From Pacificimonas pallii (lineage in GTDB: Bacteria > Pseudomonadota > Alphaproteobacteria > Sphingomonadales > Sphingomonadaceae), in contig NZ_JAGSPA010000004.1 in NCBI RefSeq assembly GCF_019204005.1, forward strand, positions 1 to 64,000: a stretch of DNA of 64,000 nucleotides, read 5' to 3'. The position numbers and the translations under genes were made by a program. Under the pieces are notes generated by a model. That model saw nothing but the letters and a program-made list of their open reading frames with translations, was not told where the DNA came from and did no database searches. Shown one piece after another: positions 26,002 to 34,634 of the stretch; the stretch's first letter is position 1; each line of letters opens with the position of its first letter.

Positions 26002-26388
26002 ATGACCGCAATCACGGGCACCATCACCTTTTTCTACTACGAGGATCTGCCCCGGGCCGCGGCGTTCTACGAGGCGTTTCTGCAGCGCACCCCGGCGACA
26101 TCCACCGAATGGGTTCATCTGTTTTCATTGGCGGGAGGCGCATCCCTCGGCCTGGTCGGCGGCGGCGGATCGCTGCGGCCTGCAAAAGACAAACCGGTCA
26201 TGCTCAGCCTGATCGCCGAAAACCGGAGCGCGGTGGACGACTGGCATGGCCGTGCCAGACGCGATCGCGTGCCGATAATCGGCACGCCGAAAGTGACCAG
26301 AGTCAATGAAGCTCAGTCCTTCTACGGCTTTATCTGCGAGGATTGCGAAGGCTACGCGATCGAAGTTCTCTGCTGGCTTGCCAGCTAG
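26002..26388 (+). CDS. Short VOC-family protein
   Basis: A 128-aa single-module VOC protein: GTITFFYYEDLPRAAAFYEAFLQ at the start and SFYGFICEDCEGYAIEVLCW at the end, with the last glutamate at the usual metal position. GGGGA at 25991-25995 suits ATG 26002; an ATG two codons earlier overlaps that site. Substrate unknown. It ends the plus-strand run and faces a MarR gene convergently. Confidence 0.75.
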   Translation: MTAITGTITFFYYEDLPRAAAFYEAFLQRTPATSTEWVHLFSLAGGASLGLVGGGGSLRPAKDKPVMLSLIAENRSAVDDWHGRARRDRVPIIGTPKVTRVNEAQSFYGFICEDCEGYAIEVLCWLAS

Positions 26389-26416
26389 GCCAGGTGGTTG
26401 CCGAAGCGCCGATGCA

Positions 26417-26881
26417 TCAGTCAAGCCGTGTATACAGGCGATTCAGATAATCGATCAGATCAGCGAACTCGCTGGCGGAGAAGCCGTCTACCAGCTTGCG
26501 ATAGACGGGTTCGGCGAGTTTTCTCGCCGCGGCGAGCTTTTCATGCCCGCTGCCGGTAAGCGCAAGCTGTCTGACGCGGCGGTCCTTACCGCATGGCACC
26601 GTCTCAATCAGTTCCGACGCGACCATCCTTTCAACGATGCGTGTCATGGTCGAGATGTTGATGACCGCCGTTTTCGCCACTTGCGCGATGGGGCGCGGTG
26701 ATTGTTCGCCCAGGATCATCAATACCCGCCAGCCGGGGATGTCCAATCCGATCTTGCGCAGTTCCATCTCGATCACCGTATTGTACCTGCCGACTGCGCG
26801 GTTGAGCAGATAAAAGGGATAATATTTCACCTCGAATTGCGTCGATCCCGGATCGCCTAGCGGACGCAGATCATCAGTCAC
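26417..26881 (-). CDS. MarR-family transcriptional regulator
   Basis: A winged-helix regulator. The domain FEVKYYPFYLLNRAVGRYNTVIEMELRKIGLDIPGWRVLMIL...AQVAKTAVINISTMTRIVERMVASELIETVPCGKDRRVRQLALT is complete, including the DRR wing. The open frame runs much further upstream, but the upstream part has no MarR homology and contains the operator palindrome. GTG 26881, with AGGGA 8 bases upstream, gives a normal 154 aa. It is divergent from the cyclase-iorA-iorB operon and probably controls it in response to an aromatic ligand. Confidence 0.85.
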   Translation of the reverse strand: MTDDLRPLGDPGSTQFEVKYYPFYLLNRAVGRYNTVIEMELRKIGLDIPGWRVLMILGEQSPRPIAQVAKTAVINISTMTRIVERMVASELIETVPCGKDRRVRQLALTGSGHEKLAAARKLAEPVYRKLVDGFSASEFADLIDYLNRLYTRLD

Positions 26882-26924
26882 ATCGTCATTCCCTGGCACA
26901 TGAACATGTCGTCCCGGCAAAGAT

Positions 26925-26940
26925 ACTTGCATTTGCAAGT
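26925..26940. promoter_or_regulatory. MarR-type operator palindrome
   Basis: ACTTGCA-TT-TGCAAGT is a perfect inverted repeat in the interval between the divergent marR-like gene and the cyclase gene. Its length and position fit a MarR dimer site that would repress both promoters. Confidence 0.6.
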
Positions 26941-26984
26941 TTTCTCGTCCAGCCTGTTCCCGGCCTTGACCAGTGGAGGAAAAG

Positions 26985-27767
26985 ATGTCCAGTTCATCGA
27001 TGCTTGCGCAATTTGCCACAGCGATCGCCGACGGCGCGGTCCGCGTGGTCGACCTCACCCAAACGCTGTCGGAGGACACGCCCACGCTTATACTGCCGGA
27101 GGAGTTCGGTCAGTGCGCACCCTTTTCGCGGGAGGAGATCTCCCGCTATGACGCGCGCGGCGTTGCCTGGTACTGGAGCAATTTCACCGTCGGCGAGCAT
27201 ACAGGCACCCATTTCGATGCGCCGGTTCATTGGGTCAGCGGCAGTGAGCTGGAGAATAACGCCGTCGATGAACTGCCTGTGAAGGACTTCATCGCCCAGG
27301 CTGTCGTCCTCGACTTTTCCGCCCAATGCGCTGCCGATGCGGATTTTCTGCTCGATGTCGAACATATTGCCGTTTGGGAACAGGATCATGGCCGGATACC
27401 GGCGGGAAGCTGGGTGCTCTTTCGCAGCGACTGGTCGAAGCGATCGCCGGACGATTATGTGAACCGCCGGGAGGACGGTGCGCACACCCCCGGCCCCTCC
27501 GCAGACGCCGTGAGGTTTCTGGTGGAGGAACGCGATGTGCTCGGCTTCGGCGTCGAGACGATCGGAACGGATGCCGGGCAGGCCCATCTGCTGGAGCCGC
27601 CCTATCCGGCGCACACCCTGTTGCACGGTGCGGGCCGTTACGGCCTCCAGTGCCTGGAGAATCTCGACGAACTGCCGCCGACCGGCGCGATCGTGGTGGC
27701 TGCGCCGCTGAAGATTCGAGGCGGCTCCGGCAGTCCGCTGCGGGTCCTTGCGCTCGTCGGAATGTGA
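26985..27767 (+). CDS. Cyclase/kynurenine-formamidase-fold hydrolase (isatin hydrolase-like)
   Basis: A 260-aa metal-dependent hydrolase. The defining motif GEHTGTHFDAPVHW (H72, H76, D78, H82) is the Mn/Zn site of the cyclase superfamily, which includes kynurenine formamidase and isatin hydrolase. ATG 26985 has GGAGGA 5-10 bases upstream; a GTG 12 bases earlier overlaps that site. It stands first in a three-gene operon with indolepyruvate oxidoreductase-like subunits, downstream of a divergent MarR gene. This context makes an indole-derived ring-opening substrate such as isatin plausible, but the assignment is inference. Confidence 0.8.
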   Translation: MSSSSMLAQFATAIADGAVRVVDLTQTLSEDTPTLILPEEFGQCAPFSREEISRYDARGVAWYWSNFTVGEHTGTHFDAPVHWVSGSELENNAVDELPVKDFIAQAVVLDFSAQCAADADFLLDVEHIAVWEQDHGRIPAGSWVLFRSDWSKRSPDDYVNRREDGAHTPGPSADAVRFLVEERDVLGFGVETIGTDAGQAHLLEPPYPAHTLLHGAGRYGLQCLENLDELPPTGAIVVAAPLKIRGGSGSPLRVLALVGM

Positions 27768-27771
27768 CGGC

Positions 27772-29895
27772 ATGGCGGAACGGTCGTTCAAGCGCGAAGT
27801 CCTGAAACTGGAGGCTGGCCGGGGCGCGGTGTTTCGGGGTGAAGGTATCCTTGCCGTCACCAAGGCGCTGCTGCAGTCGGGCGTTGCCTATGTCGGCGGC
27901 TATCAGGGCTCGCCGATCAGCCACCTGATGGATGTCTTCGCCGATGCCAGCGCATTGCTGGCATCGCTGGACGTCCATTTCGAAGCCAGCGCGTCGGAGG
28001 CGACCGCCGGCGCGATGCTTGCCGCCTCCGTCAATTACCCCCTGCGCGGGGCCGTGGCGTGGAAGTCGGTCGTCGGCACCAATGTCGCGTCCGATGCGCT
28101 GTCCAATGTCGCATCCGGCGGCGTGAAGGGCGGCGCCCTCATTATCGTGGGCGAGGATTATGGCGAGGGCTCCTCGATCATGCAGGAGCGCACCCACGCC
28201 TTTGCCATGAAATCGCAGATGTGGCTGCTCGATCCGCGGCCGAACCTGCCCAGCATTGTGGCGATGGTCGAACAGGCCTTCGAACTTTCCGAGGCGTCGA
28301 ACACGCCGGTGATGCTGGAACTTCGGGTCCGTTCCTGCCACATGACCGGGGAATTTGTCGCGAAGGACAACCAGCGGCCGCGCATGACGGTTTCCGAAGC
28401 GGCGGCCTCGCCGGTGCGCGATGTCGAGCGGATCGTCCTGCCGCCCGCCAACTTTCTTCATGAGATTGAAAAGATCGAAAAGCGGTGGCCGGCGGGGATC
28501 GCCTTTGTCCGTGACAATCGGCTCAACGAGCATTTCGGGCCGGATGAAGGCGATATCGGGATCATCGTCCAGGGCGGCCTGTACAACAGCCTCAACCGTG
28601 CGCAGGAACTGCTCGGCCTGTCGAACAGCTTCGGTGACAGCGATTTGCCGATCTACTGCCTCAATGTCACCTACCCCCTCATTCCGGAAGAAGTGGCCGC
28701 GTTCTGCACGGGCAAGCGCGCCATATTGGTGCTGGAAGAGGGACAGCCGGAGTTTATCGAACACGAACTGAACACGCTGATCCGCCGGGCCGGTCTAACG
28801 ACCCGGATCGTCGGCAAGGACATCATGCCGCGCGCTGGCGAATATACCGCGAGCGTCATCGGCGAGGGACTACGCGATTTCTTGCGGGAATGGTCGCGGG
28901 ATATGGTCATTGCCGAGCGGATGCCCAGCCGCGTACCGGCGGTCGCCAGCGATATCGTGGCGCGCCCGGCAGGCTTTTGCACCGGATGTCCCGAGCGGCC
29001 GATCTTCACTGCCATGAAGCTGCTCGAACGGGAAATTGGCCCGGCCCATGTCTCGGCCGATATTGGCTGTCATCTCTTCTCCATCCTGCCGCCGTTCAAT
29101 ATCGGCAACACCACGATGGGCTACGGCCTGGGAAGCGCGGGCGCGTCGGCCTTCAAGGCTGGCGAGAAGCGCGCGATCGCCATTATGGGCGATGGCGGGT
29201 TTTGGCATAACGGACTGACATCGGGCATCGGCAACGCCGTGTTCAACAAGGATGATGCGGTCACGATCGTTATCGACAATGGCTATTCTGCGGCAACCGG
29301 CGGTCAGGACATCCTGTCCTCGCGCGCCGACAATCCCGCGCGAAAGACCCGAAACCCCATCGCCCGTGCGGTGCGGGGCGTCGGGGTCGAGTGGGTGAAG
29401 ACCATCGACGACACTTATGATATCAAACATATGCGCGACACGCTGCGCGAAGCGATGCAGACGCCCGACACGGGTCCGAAGGTAATCGTGGCGCAGTCGG
29501 AATGCATGCTCACCCGCCAGCGCCGCGAAAAGCGGGTCGTGCGTCAGGCCCTGAAGGATAAAAAGCGGGTCGTGCGCGAACGCTTCGGCGTCGACCCGGA
29601 CACCTGCACCGGCGACCATAGCTGTATCCGGCTATCGGGATGTCCGTCCCTGTCGATCAGGCCCAATCCCGATCCCCTGCGCGAAGATCCGGTCGCGCAT
29701 GTTGATAATAGCTGCGTGGGCTGCGGGCTGTGCGGCGAGGTCAGCCACGCGGCCGTGCTCTGCCCCAGCTTCTATCGCGCGGCGATCATTTCGAACCCTA
29801 CACGCTGGGACAGGTTCTGGGCGGCCACGCGCGGCGCCATCATCGGCTGGTTTCAAGGCCGGCATGATCGCGCCCGGCTGGAAAGGGCGTTTTAA
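27772..29895 (+). CDS. Indolepyruvate ferredoxin oxidoreductase alpha-like subunit
   Basis: A 707-aa thiamine-diphosphate enzyme subunit. The N-terminal pyrimidine-binding domain (VAYVGGYQGSPISHLMDV) is followed by a long middle region and the TPP-binding domain (about 400-560, CTGCPERPIFTA and IMGDGGFWHNGLTSGIGNAVFN). The C-terminus has 4Fe-4S cysteines (CTGDHSCIRLSGC and CVGCGLCGEV...LC). IorA-type enzymes decarboxylate aryl pyruvates to aryl-acetyl-CoA with ferredoxin as acceptor. ATG 27772 follows the cyclase stop by 4 bp; the longer frame overlaps that gene and is not used. Confidence 0.87.
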   Translation: MAERSFKREVLKLEAGRGAVFRGEGILAVTKALLQSGVAYVGGYQGSPISHLMDVFADASALLASLDVHFEASASEATAGAMLAASVNYPLRGAVAWKSVVGTNVASDALSNVASGGVKGGALIIVGEDYGEGSSIMQERTHAFAMKSQMWLLDPRPNLPSIVAMVEQAFELSEASNTPVMLELRVRSCHMTGEFVAKDNQRPRMTVSEAAASPVRDVERIVLPPANFLHEIEKIEKRWPAGIAFVRDNRLNEHFGPDEGDIGIIVQGGLYNSLNRAQELLGLSNSFGDSDLPIYCLNVTYPLIPEEVAAFCTGKRAILVLEEGQPEFIEHELNTLIRRAGLTTRIVGKDIMPRAGEYTASVIGEGLRDFLREWSRDMVIAERMPSRVPAVASDIVARPAGFCTGCPERPIFTAMKLLEREIGPAHVSADIGCHLFSILPPFNIGNTTMGYGLGSAGASAFKAGEKRAIAIMGDGGFWHNGLTSGIGNAVFNKDDAVTIVIDNGYSAATGGQDILSSRADNPARKTRNPIARAVRGVGVEWVKTIDDTYDIKHMRDTLREAMQTPDTGPKVIVAQSECMLTRQRREKRVVRQALKDKKRVVRERFGVDPDTCTGDHSCIRLSGCPSLSIRPNPDPLREDPVAHVDNSCVGCGLCGEVSHAAVLCPSFYRAAIISNPTRWDRFWAATRGAIIGWFQGRHDRARLERAF

Positions 29896-31388
29896 TGCCC
29901 GAACCGGCGCAGCGCGAACGGCTGAGCGTGGCGATCCTGGCGCTTGGCGGGCAGGGCGGGGGCGTGTTGGCCGAGTGGATCGAGAATCTCGCCGTCGCGT
30001 CCGGCCGGCTGGCCCAGAGAACGTCGGTACCCGGCGTGGCGCAGCGGACCGGCTCGACCGTATATTATGTGGAATTGACCAGGGCGGCAACGACGCGGCA
30101 GCCGATCATGGCGCAGATGCCGGTGCCGGGCGATGTCGACATCGTGCTGGCTTCGGAATTGATGGAAACGGGGCGGGCGGTTCTCCGTGGTTTTTCATCC
30201 GCCGACCGTACCACCCTGATCGGTTCGACCCACCGGATCTTCGCCATTTCCGAAAAATCGGCGATGGGCGACGGACGCCGCAGCAGCGAAAATATCCTAG
30301 CGGCGGCGCGGAGGAATTCACGGAAGTTCATCGGCTTCGATATGGACCGGGCCACACGGCAATCGAACAGCGTCGTCAGTTCGGTGATGTTCGGGGCGCT
30401 GGCCGGTAGCGAAGCCATGCCGTTTCCGCTCGAGGCATATGAAAACGTCATCCGCGCGAGCGGAATTGCCGTTGACAGCAATCTGGCGGGGTTCCGGCTT
30501 GGTTATCAGGCTGCCCGGGAAAACAGCGCCGCCGCCGCCGAACCATTGCCCGCAGAACCGGCACTTGCGGAACCGGTACCGACGACCGCGGCGGGCCGGC
30601 GTCTGGCCGAACGCATCGACACCGAACTGCCGCACATGGCCCGTCGCCACGCAAGGATAGGGGCGCAGCGGCTGATGGACTATCAGGATCAGGCCTATGC
30701 GGATCTTTATCTCGACCGGGTCGGCTCGATCGCGCGCCTCGATCAGGAGCCCCATAGCCTGACCGACGAGGTTGCGCGCTATCTTGCCCTGTGGATGAGC
30801 TATGAGGACACCGTGCGCGTCGCGGACCTCAAGGTTCGCTCAAGCCGAACCACAAGGGTTCACCAGGAAATTGGCGCAACCCCCGGGCAGCTCGTCTCGA
30901 TTACCGAATTCATGCATCCGCGGCTGCGCGAAGTCTGCGAAACCCTGCCTGCCGCGGTCGGACGGACCATTCTTCGAACGCGGTGGATAAGCCGGTTCCT
31001 CGGCCGGTTTTTCCAGAATGGCAGGCATGTCCGCACCTCTCGCCTGCGCTGGTATCTGCTGCTGCGCGCGCTTGCCGGGATGCGCAGGTTTCGGCGGTCC
31101 TCGCTACGTTTCGTCGAAGAACAGAACCGAATCGACAATTGGCTTGAAACCGTGAAACGGGCGGTTGCGGAGGATCGCGACATCGCGCTGGAACTGGTGC
31201 GATGCCAGCGATTGATCAAGGGTTACGGCGATACTTTCGACCGGGGATTGACCAATTTCGAAGCCATTCTGGCCGACTACGAAAAATGCGCGCCCACGGA
31301 CAGGTCGGCCGCGCGGATCCGCCGATTGCGCACCCTCGCGCTCGGCGATGAAGATGGCCAGGCGTTCAAGGCGGAACTCGTCGCCTGA
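29895..31388 (+). CDS. Indolepyruvate oxidoreductase beta-like subunit
   Basis: A 497-aa protein. The N-terminal gamma-type domain of 2-oxoacid:ferredoxin oxidoreductases covers about 10-190 (SVAILALGGQGGGVLAEWIENLAV, RTSVPGVAQRTGSTVYYVEL). The C-terminal ~300 aa form the extra domain found in large IorB-like proteins. The start overlaps the iorA-like stop by one base (TAATG), so the two are coupled. Many aerobic proteobacteria carry these two parts as a single ~1150-aa fusion; here they are separate. Confidence 0.85.
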   Translation: MPEPAQRERLSVAILALGGQGGGVLAEWIENLAVASGRLAQRTSVPGVAQRTGSTVYYVELTRAATTRQPIMAQMPVPGDVDIVLASELMETGRAVLRGFSSADRTTLIGSTHRIFAISEKSAMGDGRRSSENILAAARRNSRKFIGFDMDRATRQSNSVVSSVMFGALAGSEAMPFPLEAYENVIRASGIAVDSNLAGFRLGYQAARENSAAAAEPLPAEPALAEPVPTTAAGRRLAERIDTELPHMARRHARIGAQRLMDYQDQAYADLYLDRVGSIARLDQEPHSLTDEVARYLALWMSYEDTVRVADLKVRSSRTTRVHQEIGATPGQLVSITEFMHPRLREVCETLPAAVGRTILRTRWISRFLGRFFQNGRHVRTSRLRWYLLLRALAGMRRFRRSSLRFVEEQNRIDNWLETVKRAVAEDRDIALELVRCQRLIKGYGDTFDRGLTNFEAILADYEKCAPTDRSAARIRRLRTLALGDEDGQAFKAELVA

Positions 31389-31418
31389 CAGGCCGGGGAC
31401 GCGCCGACCGGATTTGTC

Positions 31419-32591
31419 CTAGATCATGAACGCCGCCGCGATTCCCACAAGCAGGGAAGCAAGCGTCGCGGCCACCACAGGCATCAGCGTGCGCCAGCCG
31501 CTTTTCATGATCAGGTCCATTCGCGACCGCATTGCCGTTGCCGTGACGGCAAGAAGCAGCATCGCTTTCGACACCGTCAGGCTGTGCTGCGCGGCCGGTG
31601 CGGGCATCTGTACGAGAGAATTGACAAGCAGCAGCGCCAGGAAGCCGGTGATGAACCAGGGCAGCGCGAACCGTTTCCACAATGGCAAGGCCTTCTCACC
31701 ATTCTCCTCGTCGCCGCCGCCAGCCCGTTTCAGAAACAGCGCCGTCAGCGCCACGATGGGCGCAAGCAGCGCGACGCGGGACAGTTTGACGATGGCGGCA
31801 TTGCGCCCCGCCTCGTCGGAATAGGCAAAGCCGCCGCCAATGGCCTGTGCGACGTCGTGGATCGACGCGCCGATCAGGAAACCTGCCTGCCGGTCATCAA
31901 GGCCGATTTCCGCCGCCAGGACGGGGTAGAAGGACATGGCAAGCGCGCTGGCGAGCGAAATGCCGACCAGCGTGATGGAAAATTGTGCCTGGCTGAGCCG
32001 CTCTTTCCCGATCACACCGTAAAGTGCGAGCGCAGCGGAGGCGCCGCAAATGGCCGTGGCGCCGCCCGCGAGTACGCCCGATTCAACGGGCTGCCGGACC
32101 ATTTTCGCGCACAGAATGGCGGCGCCGAACGCACATGCCATTACGACCAGCAGCGCCATGAACGGCGTGATGCCAAGCGCGGCGATCTGCTGGAGCGTGA
32201 CCTGCGTCCCCAGGATGACGATGCCGATCCTGAGGAGTGTGCGCGATGCGAAATCCAGGCCCGGATGTGTGCGCTCGTCGCGCGATATGAAGTTCATCGC
32301 GAGGCCGACGAGCAGCCCCATCAGGATGATCGGCATGCCATATGTGGTGCTTAGCCAGGCGGCGGCCAGGCTGGCCGTGACACAGGCAATCATGCCCGGC
32401 AACATCGCGGTGACTTTCGGCCGCGAGGTCTCCGCCTGCATCAGCGCGAGTTCACCGTAGAGATCGCCTGCAAAATAGGGGCTGGTCGGCGCGCGCTTCG
32501 TATCGACCGGTTTTACCGCCATGCGTTCCGTCCCCGTCCAGCCGGCAATATCCTCATTGCCGCTTTTGCCGAATGCGCGCTTAGCAGACAT
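31419..32591 (-). CDS. YeiH/UPF0324-family membrane protein
   Basis: A membrane protein of up to 390 aa with about 10 transmembrane segments. Family blocks include GMPIILMGLLVGLAMNFI, LRIGIVILGTQVTL, LAGGATAICGASAALALYGVIG and GFLIGASIHDVAQAIGGGFAYSD. The family is annotated as putative sulfate exporters, on limited experimental support. A second ATG at 32522 (MAVKPVDTK) gives 367 aa, closer to the usual length, and may be the true start because neither has a strong ribosome-binding site. It lies downstream of the marR gene at 32713 on the same strand. Confidence 0.82.
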   Translation of the reverse strand: MSAKRAFGKSGNEDIAGWTGTERMAVKPVDTKRAPTSPYFAGDLYGELALMQAETSRPKVTAMLPGMIACVTASLAAAWLSTTYGMPIILMGLLVGLAMNFISRDERTHPGLDFASRTLLRIGIVILGTQVTLQQIAALGITPFMALLVVMACAFGAAILCAKMVRQPVESGVLAGGATAICGASAALALYGVIGKERLSQAQFSITLVGISLASALAMSFYPVLAAEIGLDDRQAGFLIGASIHDVAQAIGGGFAYSDEAGRNAAIVKLSRVALLAPIVALTALFLKRAGGGDEENGEKALPLWKRFALPWFITGFLALLLVNSLVQMPAPAAQHSLTVSKAMLLLAVTATAMRSRMDLIMKSGWRTLMPVVAATLASLLVGIAAAFMI

Positions 32592-32712
32592 GGCGTCGTG
32601 GTCACGCAGGATTTTGGCAAAGGCGTATCGCGCGGCGCAATCGGCAGCCTGGCCCTGGCTGGCGGAACGGCGAACATCCGGATGAAGAGAGGGCGCCGGA
32701 CGCGATGGCGGG

Positions 32713-33153
32713 TCACATGGCGGTCGCCATATCGCCGCTGATCATTTTGAAATAACCGGGCAGGGTACGGGCGAGCCTGTCCTGTCCTGCCGCTGTCAGT
32801 GTCACCACTTTCGATCGCTTGTCGGCGCCATCCGGCGCAATGTCGATCAGGCCGCCGTCGGCAAGGCGCTTCAGTGTTCGCGTCATGACCGGCTTTGACA
32901 CATCGATGCGCCTGCCAATGTCGCCGATGGTCAGGCGCGCATCCGCAGCCTCGCGGTCGATGACGATCAGGATCAGGAAACGAAGCAATGACAGGTCGAA
33001 CGCGGCGAAATAGGCGTCCAGCGCACGGATGAGGACACTCGCCCGCCGCATCATCGTCAGGGCCGCGGCGACTTTATCCACATCCATTTCGGGATGTTCG
33101 GCGGCATAGCGTTGCAGCATCCGCTGCGTTGGCAGGTCTTTCAAAAAGAACAT
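32713..33153 (-). CDS. MarR-family transcriptional regulator
   Basis: A 146-aa winged-helix regulator: LSLLRFLILIVIDREAADARLTIGDIGRRIDVSKPVMTRTLKRLADGGLIDIAPDGADKRSKVVTLT includes the recognition helix and the DKRSK wing. Its start overlaps the stop of the upstream ABM monooxygenase gene (TGATG), so the two are cotranslated. It probably regulates this small operon through the palindrome at 33461-33472. Confidence 0.87.
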   Translation of the reverse strand: MFFLKDLPTQRMLQRYAAEHPEMDVDKVAAALTMMRRASVLIRALDAYFAAFDLSLLRFLILIVIDREAADARLTIGDIGRRIDVSKPVMTRTLKRLADGGLIDIAPDGADKRSKVVTLTAAGQDRLARTLPGYFKMISGDMATAM

Positions 33154-33446
33154 CAGGTGACGCCGCGCATCTTCGTGACCTCGACCGGACAGGCCAGCCA
33201 GCCGTCATATTTCGCGAAGACGGCAGCCGTGTAGCTTTGTGCATAATGGTGATCGAGAGCATCCTGGCCGGTCCATTGCTCGATCAGATACAGACAGTGA
33301 TCGTCCCGGCCCTCCAACAGCGCGAAGGCCAGGCAACCGGGCTCAGCCCGCGTCCGGGAAACGATGTCCTGAATGGCGGTTCTGGCGGCTGCGAAATGTG
33401 CGGATTTAGGCGTGATTTTCGCAAAGACATGCAAACGGTCATCCAT
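33153..33446 (-). CDS. Antibiotic-biosynthesis-monooxygenase (ABM) domain protein
   Basis: A 97-aa dimeric alpha-beta barrel protein of the YgiN/quinol monooxygenase type: LHVFAKITPKSAHFAAARTAIQDIVSRTRAEPGCLAFALLEGRDD...YLIEQWTGQDALDHHYAQSY. Such proteins are small cofactor-free oxygenases or accessory proteins in quinone and aromatic metabolism. ATG 33446 has GGAG 8 bases upstream. It is the first gene of the ABM-marR pair. Confidence 0.8.
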   Translation of the reverse strand: MDDRLHVFAKITPKSAHFAAARTAIQDIVSRTRAEPGCLAFALLEGRDDHCLYLIEQWTGQDALDHHYAQSYTAAVFAKYDGWLACPVEVTKMRGVT

Positions 33447-33460
33447 GGCATGCTCCTTTC

Positions 33461-33472
33461 TTATCATGATAA
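33461..33472. promoter_or_regulatory. Operator-like palindrome upstream of ABM-marR operon
   Basis: TTATCATGATAA is a perfect 12-bp palindrome ending 15 bases before the ABM start codon. It is a good candidate autoregulatory site for the MarR protein encoded by the second gene. Confidence 0.45.
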
Positions 33473-33520
33473 CCATATCGCCGAAATGCCGCGCCGCAAG
33501 AGGCGGGATGGAATTTGCGG

Positions 33521-33594
33521 TGGAGCGGGCGACCGGGATCGAACCGGCATCACAAGCTTGGAAGGCTGGTGTTCTACCATTGAACTACGCCCGC
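33521..33594 (-). tRNA. tRNA-Gly (anticodon UCC)
   Basis: A complete 74-nt cloverleaf on the minus strand. The acceptor stem is GCGGGCG/CGCCCGC, the anticodon loop CTTCCAA gives anticodon UCC, the T-loop is TTCGATC, and the 3' CCA is encoded. Confidence 0.95.
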
Positions 33595-33634
33595 AAAACA
33601 GGGCCTGTGCCCCGCAAAGCGCTTACCGCAAACA

Positions 33635-33720
33635 TGGTGGAGGGGACAGGATTCGAACCTGTGTACGCATACGCGGGCAGATTTACAGTCTGCTGCCTTT
33701 AACCACTCGGCCACCCCTCC
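33635..33720 (-). tRNA. tRNA-Tyr (anticodon GUA)
   Basis: An 86-nt class-II tRNA on the minus strand with a long variable arm. The acceptor stem starts GGAGGGG, the anticodon loop CTGTAAA gives GUA, the T-arm is AGGTTCGAATCCT, and CCA is encoded. It lies 40 bp from tRNA-Gly on the same strand and is likely cotranscribed with it. Confidence 0.95.
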
Positions 33721-33865
33721 ACAGAGGTGTTCTGGCAAGGCCGCGCTAGATGGCGAAGCGCATGTTCACTGTCAACTCCATAGCGCCCGGAATGCGCGAG
33801 CGCTTGCCTTGCGCCGCGCCGCGCGCCAGATCGTTGCGGCAAACCTTCTTTTCAGGAATCAAGTC

Positions 33866-34609
33866 ATGGCACGCAGGGGCAGGGCAGGGCGCGAGGCGTC
33901 GAAAGCGAAACGCGGCGCGGGCGCGATCCGTCTTTACGGCCGGCACGCGGTGGAGGCGGCGCTCGACAATCCCAGACGCGTCTGCCGCAAGCTGTTCGTG
34001 ACGGGCGAAGTCGCGCAGAAATATCACTTGCCCTCCGATATGCCCGTGGAGCGCGGCGACGGCGCGGCGCTGGCGCGGATGGTGCCGGGCGACGCGCCGC
34101 ATCAGGGCCTGGTGATCGAGGTCGATGCGCTGCCGGTGGTGCACCTTGACGAGCTGCTGAAAGGCGGGAAACCGCTGCTGGTGCTGGACCAGGTCACCGA
34201 CCCGCACAATGTCGGCGCGATCATCCGCTCGGCGGCGGCATTCGGTGCGGCGGGCGTAATCACGCAGGACCGTCACTCGCCGCCCGAGTCGGGCGCGCTG
34301 GCCAAGGCGGCGTCAGGCGCACTGGAGCGTGTGCCATGGTGCCGCGTGACGAATCTGTCCCGCGCGCTCGAAGAGATCGCGGAGGCGGGCTATTGGCGCA
34401 TCGGCCTGGCCGGTGAAGCGGAACGAACGCTGTCGGATGCGACGCGCGACCTGCCGACCTGTCTGGTGCTGGGCGCGGAGGGGGACGGGCTGCGCCAGAA
34501 CGTCGCCGCGCATTGCGATATCCTCGCGCGCCTGCCCATCAGCGATGCGATTGAAAGCCTGAACGTATCCAACGCCGCCGCTGTCGCGCTTTACGCGGTC
34601 AGCCGATAA
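33866..34609 (+). CDS. rlmB: 23S rRNA 2'-O-ribose methyltransferase RlmB (TrmH family)
   Basis: A 247-aa SPOUT methyltransferase. A short substrate-binding N-terminal domain (IRLYGRHAVEAALDNPRR) is followed by the knotted domain: LVLDQVTDPHNVGAIIRSAAAFGAAGVI (motif 1), LGAEGDGLR (motif 2) and LPISDAIESLNVSNAAAVALY (motif 3 with the AdoMet-binding knot). RlmB methylates G2251 of 23S rRNA. The ATG at 33866 has AGGA upstream; a longer frame overlaps nothing but lacks conservation. Confidence 0.93.
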   Translation: MARRGRAGREASKAKRGAGAIRLYGRHAVEAALDNPRRVCRKLFVTGEVAQKYHLPSDMPVERGDGAALARMVPGDAPHQGLVIEVDALPVVHLDELLKGGKPLLVLDQVTDPHNVGAIIRSAAAFGAAGVITQDRHSPPESGALAKAASGALERVPWCRVTNLSRALEEIAEAGYWRIGLAGEAERTLSDATRDLPTCLVLGAEGDGLRQNVAAHCDILARLPISDAIESLNVSNAAAVALYAVSR

Positions 34610-34634
34610 TTTACCTTAGCATCCGGAGTTTCTC

